Shown here one piece after another: positions 13,621 to 14,552 of a stretch of 14,552 nt of DNA. This DNA is from Desulfocapsa sp. (lineage in GTDB: Bacteria; Desulfobacterota; Desulfobulbia; Desulfobulbales; Desulfocapsaceae). Numbering within the stretch: the stretch's first letter is position 1; every line of letters starts with the position of its first letter. The notes under the pieces were generated by a model that was not told where the DNA came from, did not search any database, and saw only the letters and a program-made list of their open reading frames with translations. The stretch lies in NCBI GenBank assembly GCA_029935135.1, contig JAOZKX010000013.1, positions 1-14,552 on the forward strand, read 5' to 3'. The translations under genes and the position numbers were made by a program.

Positions 13621-14552
13621 ATGAGAACGAGTAGGACGTTTGTTCCATTACTGGCTGTACTGATTTCATTGGGCTGTATGACGGGGATGGCCTTTGCGGA
13701 TGATCAATTCAGAGGATTGCAAGTTACCATACATCCAGTACAGGCAAGCTATAAAGCAACTGAGCGTGTGTTGGTCAAATTTAGTTTGCGCAATAATTCA
13801 ACGGATTCAGTTCAGGTTCTTAAATGGGGAACACCATTGGAAGAAGGGGATAAGTTTAATGCCGATATGTTTGATGTGGTAAGCGGCGGCTCAGAAGCGA
13901 TTTATCTTGGACGAAAAGTCAAACGGGCGCCCCCTCAACTCACTGATTATGTAAGCATTGCTTCCGGTGAAAGTGTGTCTGCAACTATAGACCTGGCAAA
14001 AGGCTATTCTCTTCATGCAGCCGGAATGTATTCAGTAACTTATCGTAACAAATTTATCAGAACATACATGGAAAACACTCGCATTCAAGCTGCCATGCAG
14101 CAAAAAACATCCCCGGTTATGTTGCAGATTGCTGAACCAAGAGCAGTAAGGGATATGCAATACAAGCAACCTTCAACATTTGTAGATTGTACTGTCAGCC
14201 AGCAGGCAATAGTAAACAGTGCCATGACTGCGGCTGAATCCATTACTTCGATTGCACAACAGGCATTGATTGACGCTCCCGTGGCTGAGCGGAGCAATGC
14301 GACCCGTTATACCACTTGGTTTGGTGATTATGATGCTGCGCGCTATTCAACTGTGCGAACAAATTTTACACATATAAACAATGCACTGGCCGATGAGACA
14401 ATATTATTTGATTGCGGCTGTGATATGGATGATGTGTATGCCTGGGTATATCCCAATCAGTATACTATCAATTTGTGCGGGGCGTTCTGGACAGCTTCGT
14501 TGACGGGCACAGACTCCCAGGCAGGGGTCATTGTTCACGAAATTTCTCATTT
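13621..14552 (+). CDS. Secreted M35 (aspzincin/deuterolysin-like) metallopeptidase, 3' end missing
   Basis: The frame is open from the ATG to the right edge (310 complete codons). A signal peptide runs to about AFA (residue 26), with cleavage before DDQ; the Cys19 inside it is not in a good lipobox. An N-terminal beta-rich region (about 30-170, VTIHPVQASYKATERVLVKF) resembles the propeptide-like domain of bacterial M35 enzymes. The catalytic part begins near YTTWFGDYDAARYSTV, then FDCGCD, AWVYPNQYTINLCGAFW and GTDSQAGVIVHEISHF. HEISH (306-310) gives two zinc ligands; the third, an Asp in the aspzincin motif, would be just past the window. Relatives are fungal deuterolysins, peptidyl-Lys metalloendopeptidases and the Aeromonas toxin AsaP1. 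Paired cysteines suggest disulfides and export. The family call rests on these motifs; target and specificity are unknown. Confidence 0.85.
   Translation, partial: MRTSRTFVPLLAVLISLGCMTGMAFADDQFRGLQVTIHPVQASYKATERVLVKFSLRNNSTDSVQVLKWGTPLEEGDKFNADMFDVVSGGSEAIYLGRKVKRAPPQLTDYVSIASGESVSATIDLAKGYSLHAAGMYSVTYRNKFIRTYMENTRIQAAMQQKTSPVMLQIAEPRAVRDMQYKQPSTFVDCTVSQQAIVNSAMTAAESITSIAQQALIDAPVAERSNATRYTTWFGDYDAARYSTVRTNFTHINNALADETILFDCGCDMDDVYAWVYPNQYTINLCGAFWTASLTGTDSQAGVIVHEISH

Noticed and set aside
13675-13679. Cys19 of the M35 signal peptide as a lipoprotein site
   Set aside because: The residues before it (Ser-Leu-Gly) do not fit the lipobox, while AFA with DDQ seven residues later is a good signal peptidase I site.

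Overview
The window looks like a chromosomal segment of a Gram-negative, anaerobic deltaproteobacterium, most likely a sulfate reducer of the Desulfobulbales type (Desulfobacterota). This is an inference from a complete Tol machinery, a moderate base composition, an unusual thioredoxin reductase-like protein and a probable selenocysteine codon. No rRNA, tRNA, CRISPR array, insertion sequence or integrase was seen.

Layout, left to right. (1) 2-1228, plus strand: the 3' part of a BepA/YfgC-like M48 metalloprotease with TPRs, cut by the window edge. (2) 12524 down to 1232, minus strand: one long co-directional block. In transcription order it holds a ketosynthase, an acyl carrier protein, two CrtI-like FAD oxidoreductases, a FabG-type ketoreductase, a FabZ-type dehydratase, a 63-codon zinc-ribbon-like gene with an in-frame TGA, then tolQ, tolR, tolA, tolB, cpoB (ybgF) and tlyA. 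Most junctions are tight (gaps of 1-36 bp or short overlaps). Larger gaps lie between ketosynthase and ACP (178 bp), between the small gene and tolQ (73 bp), and between tolA and tolB (154 bp). The last carries a near-consensus sigma-70 promoter. (3) 12666 onward, plus strand, divergent: a thioredoxin reductase-like flavoprotein, then a secreted M35 (aspzincin) peptidase that runs off the right edge just after its HExxH motif.

How the genes work together. The first six genes of the block form a compact type II fatty-acid-like set (condensation, carrier, ketoreduction, dehydration) plus two flavin desaturase/saturase-like enzymes. It probably makes an unusual unsaturated or otherwise modified acyl chain. 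It sits upstream of, and may be co-transcribed with, the envelope-maintaining Tol genes. pal, normally between tolB and cpoB, is absent here.

The most interesting object is the small gene at 6646-6837. Its reading frame is interrupted by one TGA, followed at once by an 8-bp hairpin with a bulged U at position 17 and a loop G at position 23, counted from the U of UGA. That is the geometry of the E. coli fdhF SECIS element, so this may be a new small selenoprotein. A nonsense mutation is the main alternative.
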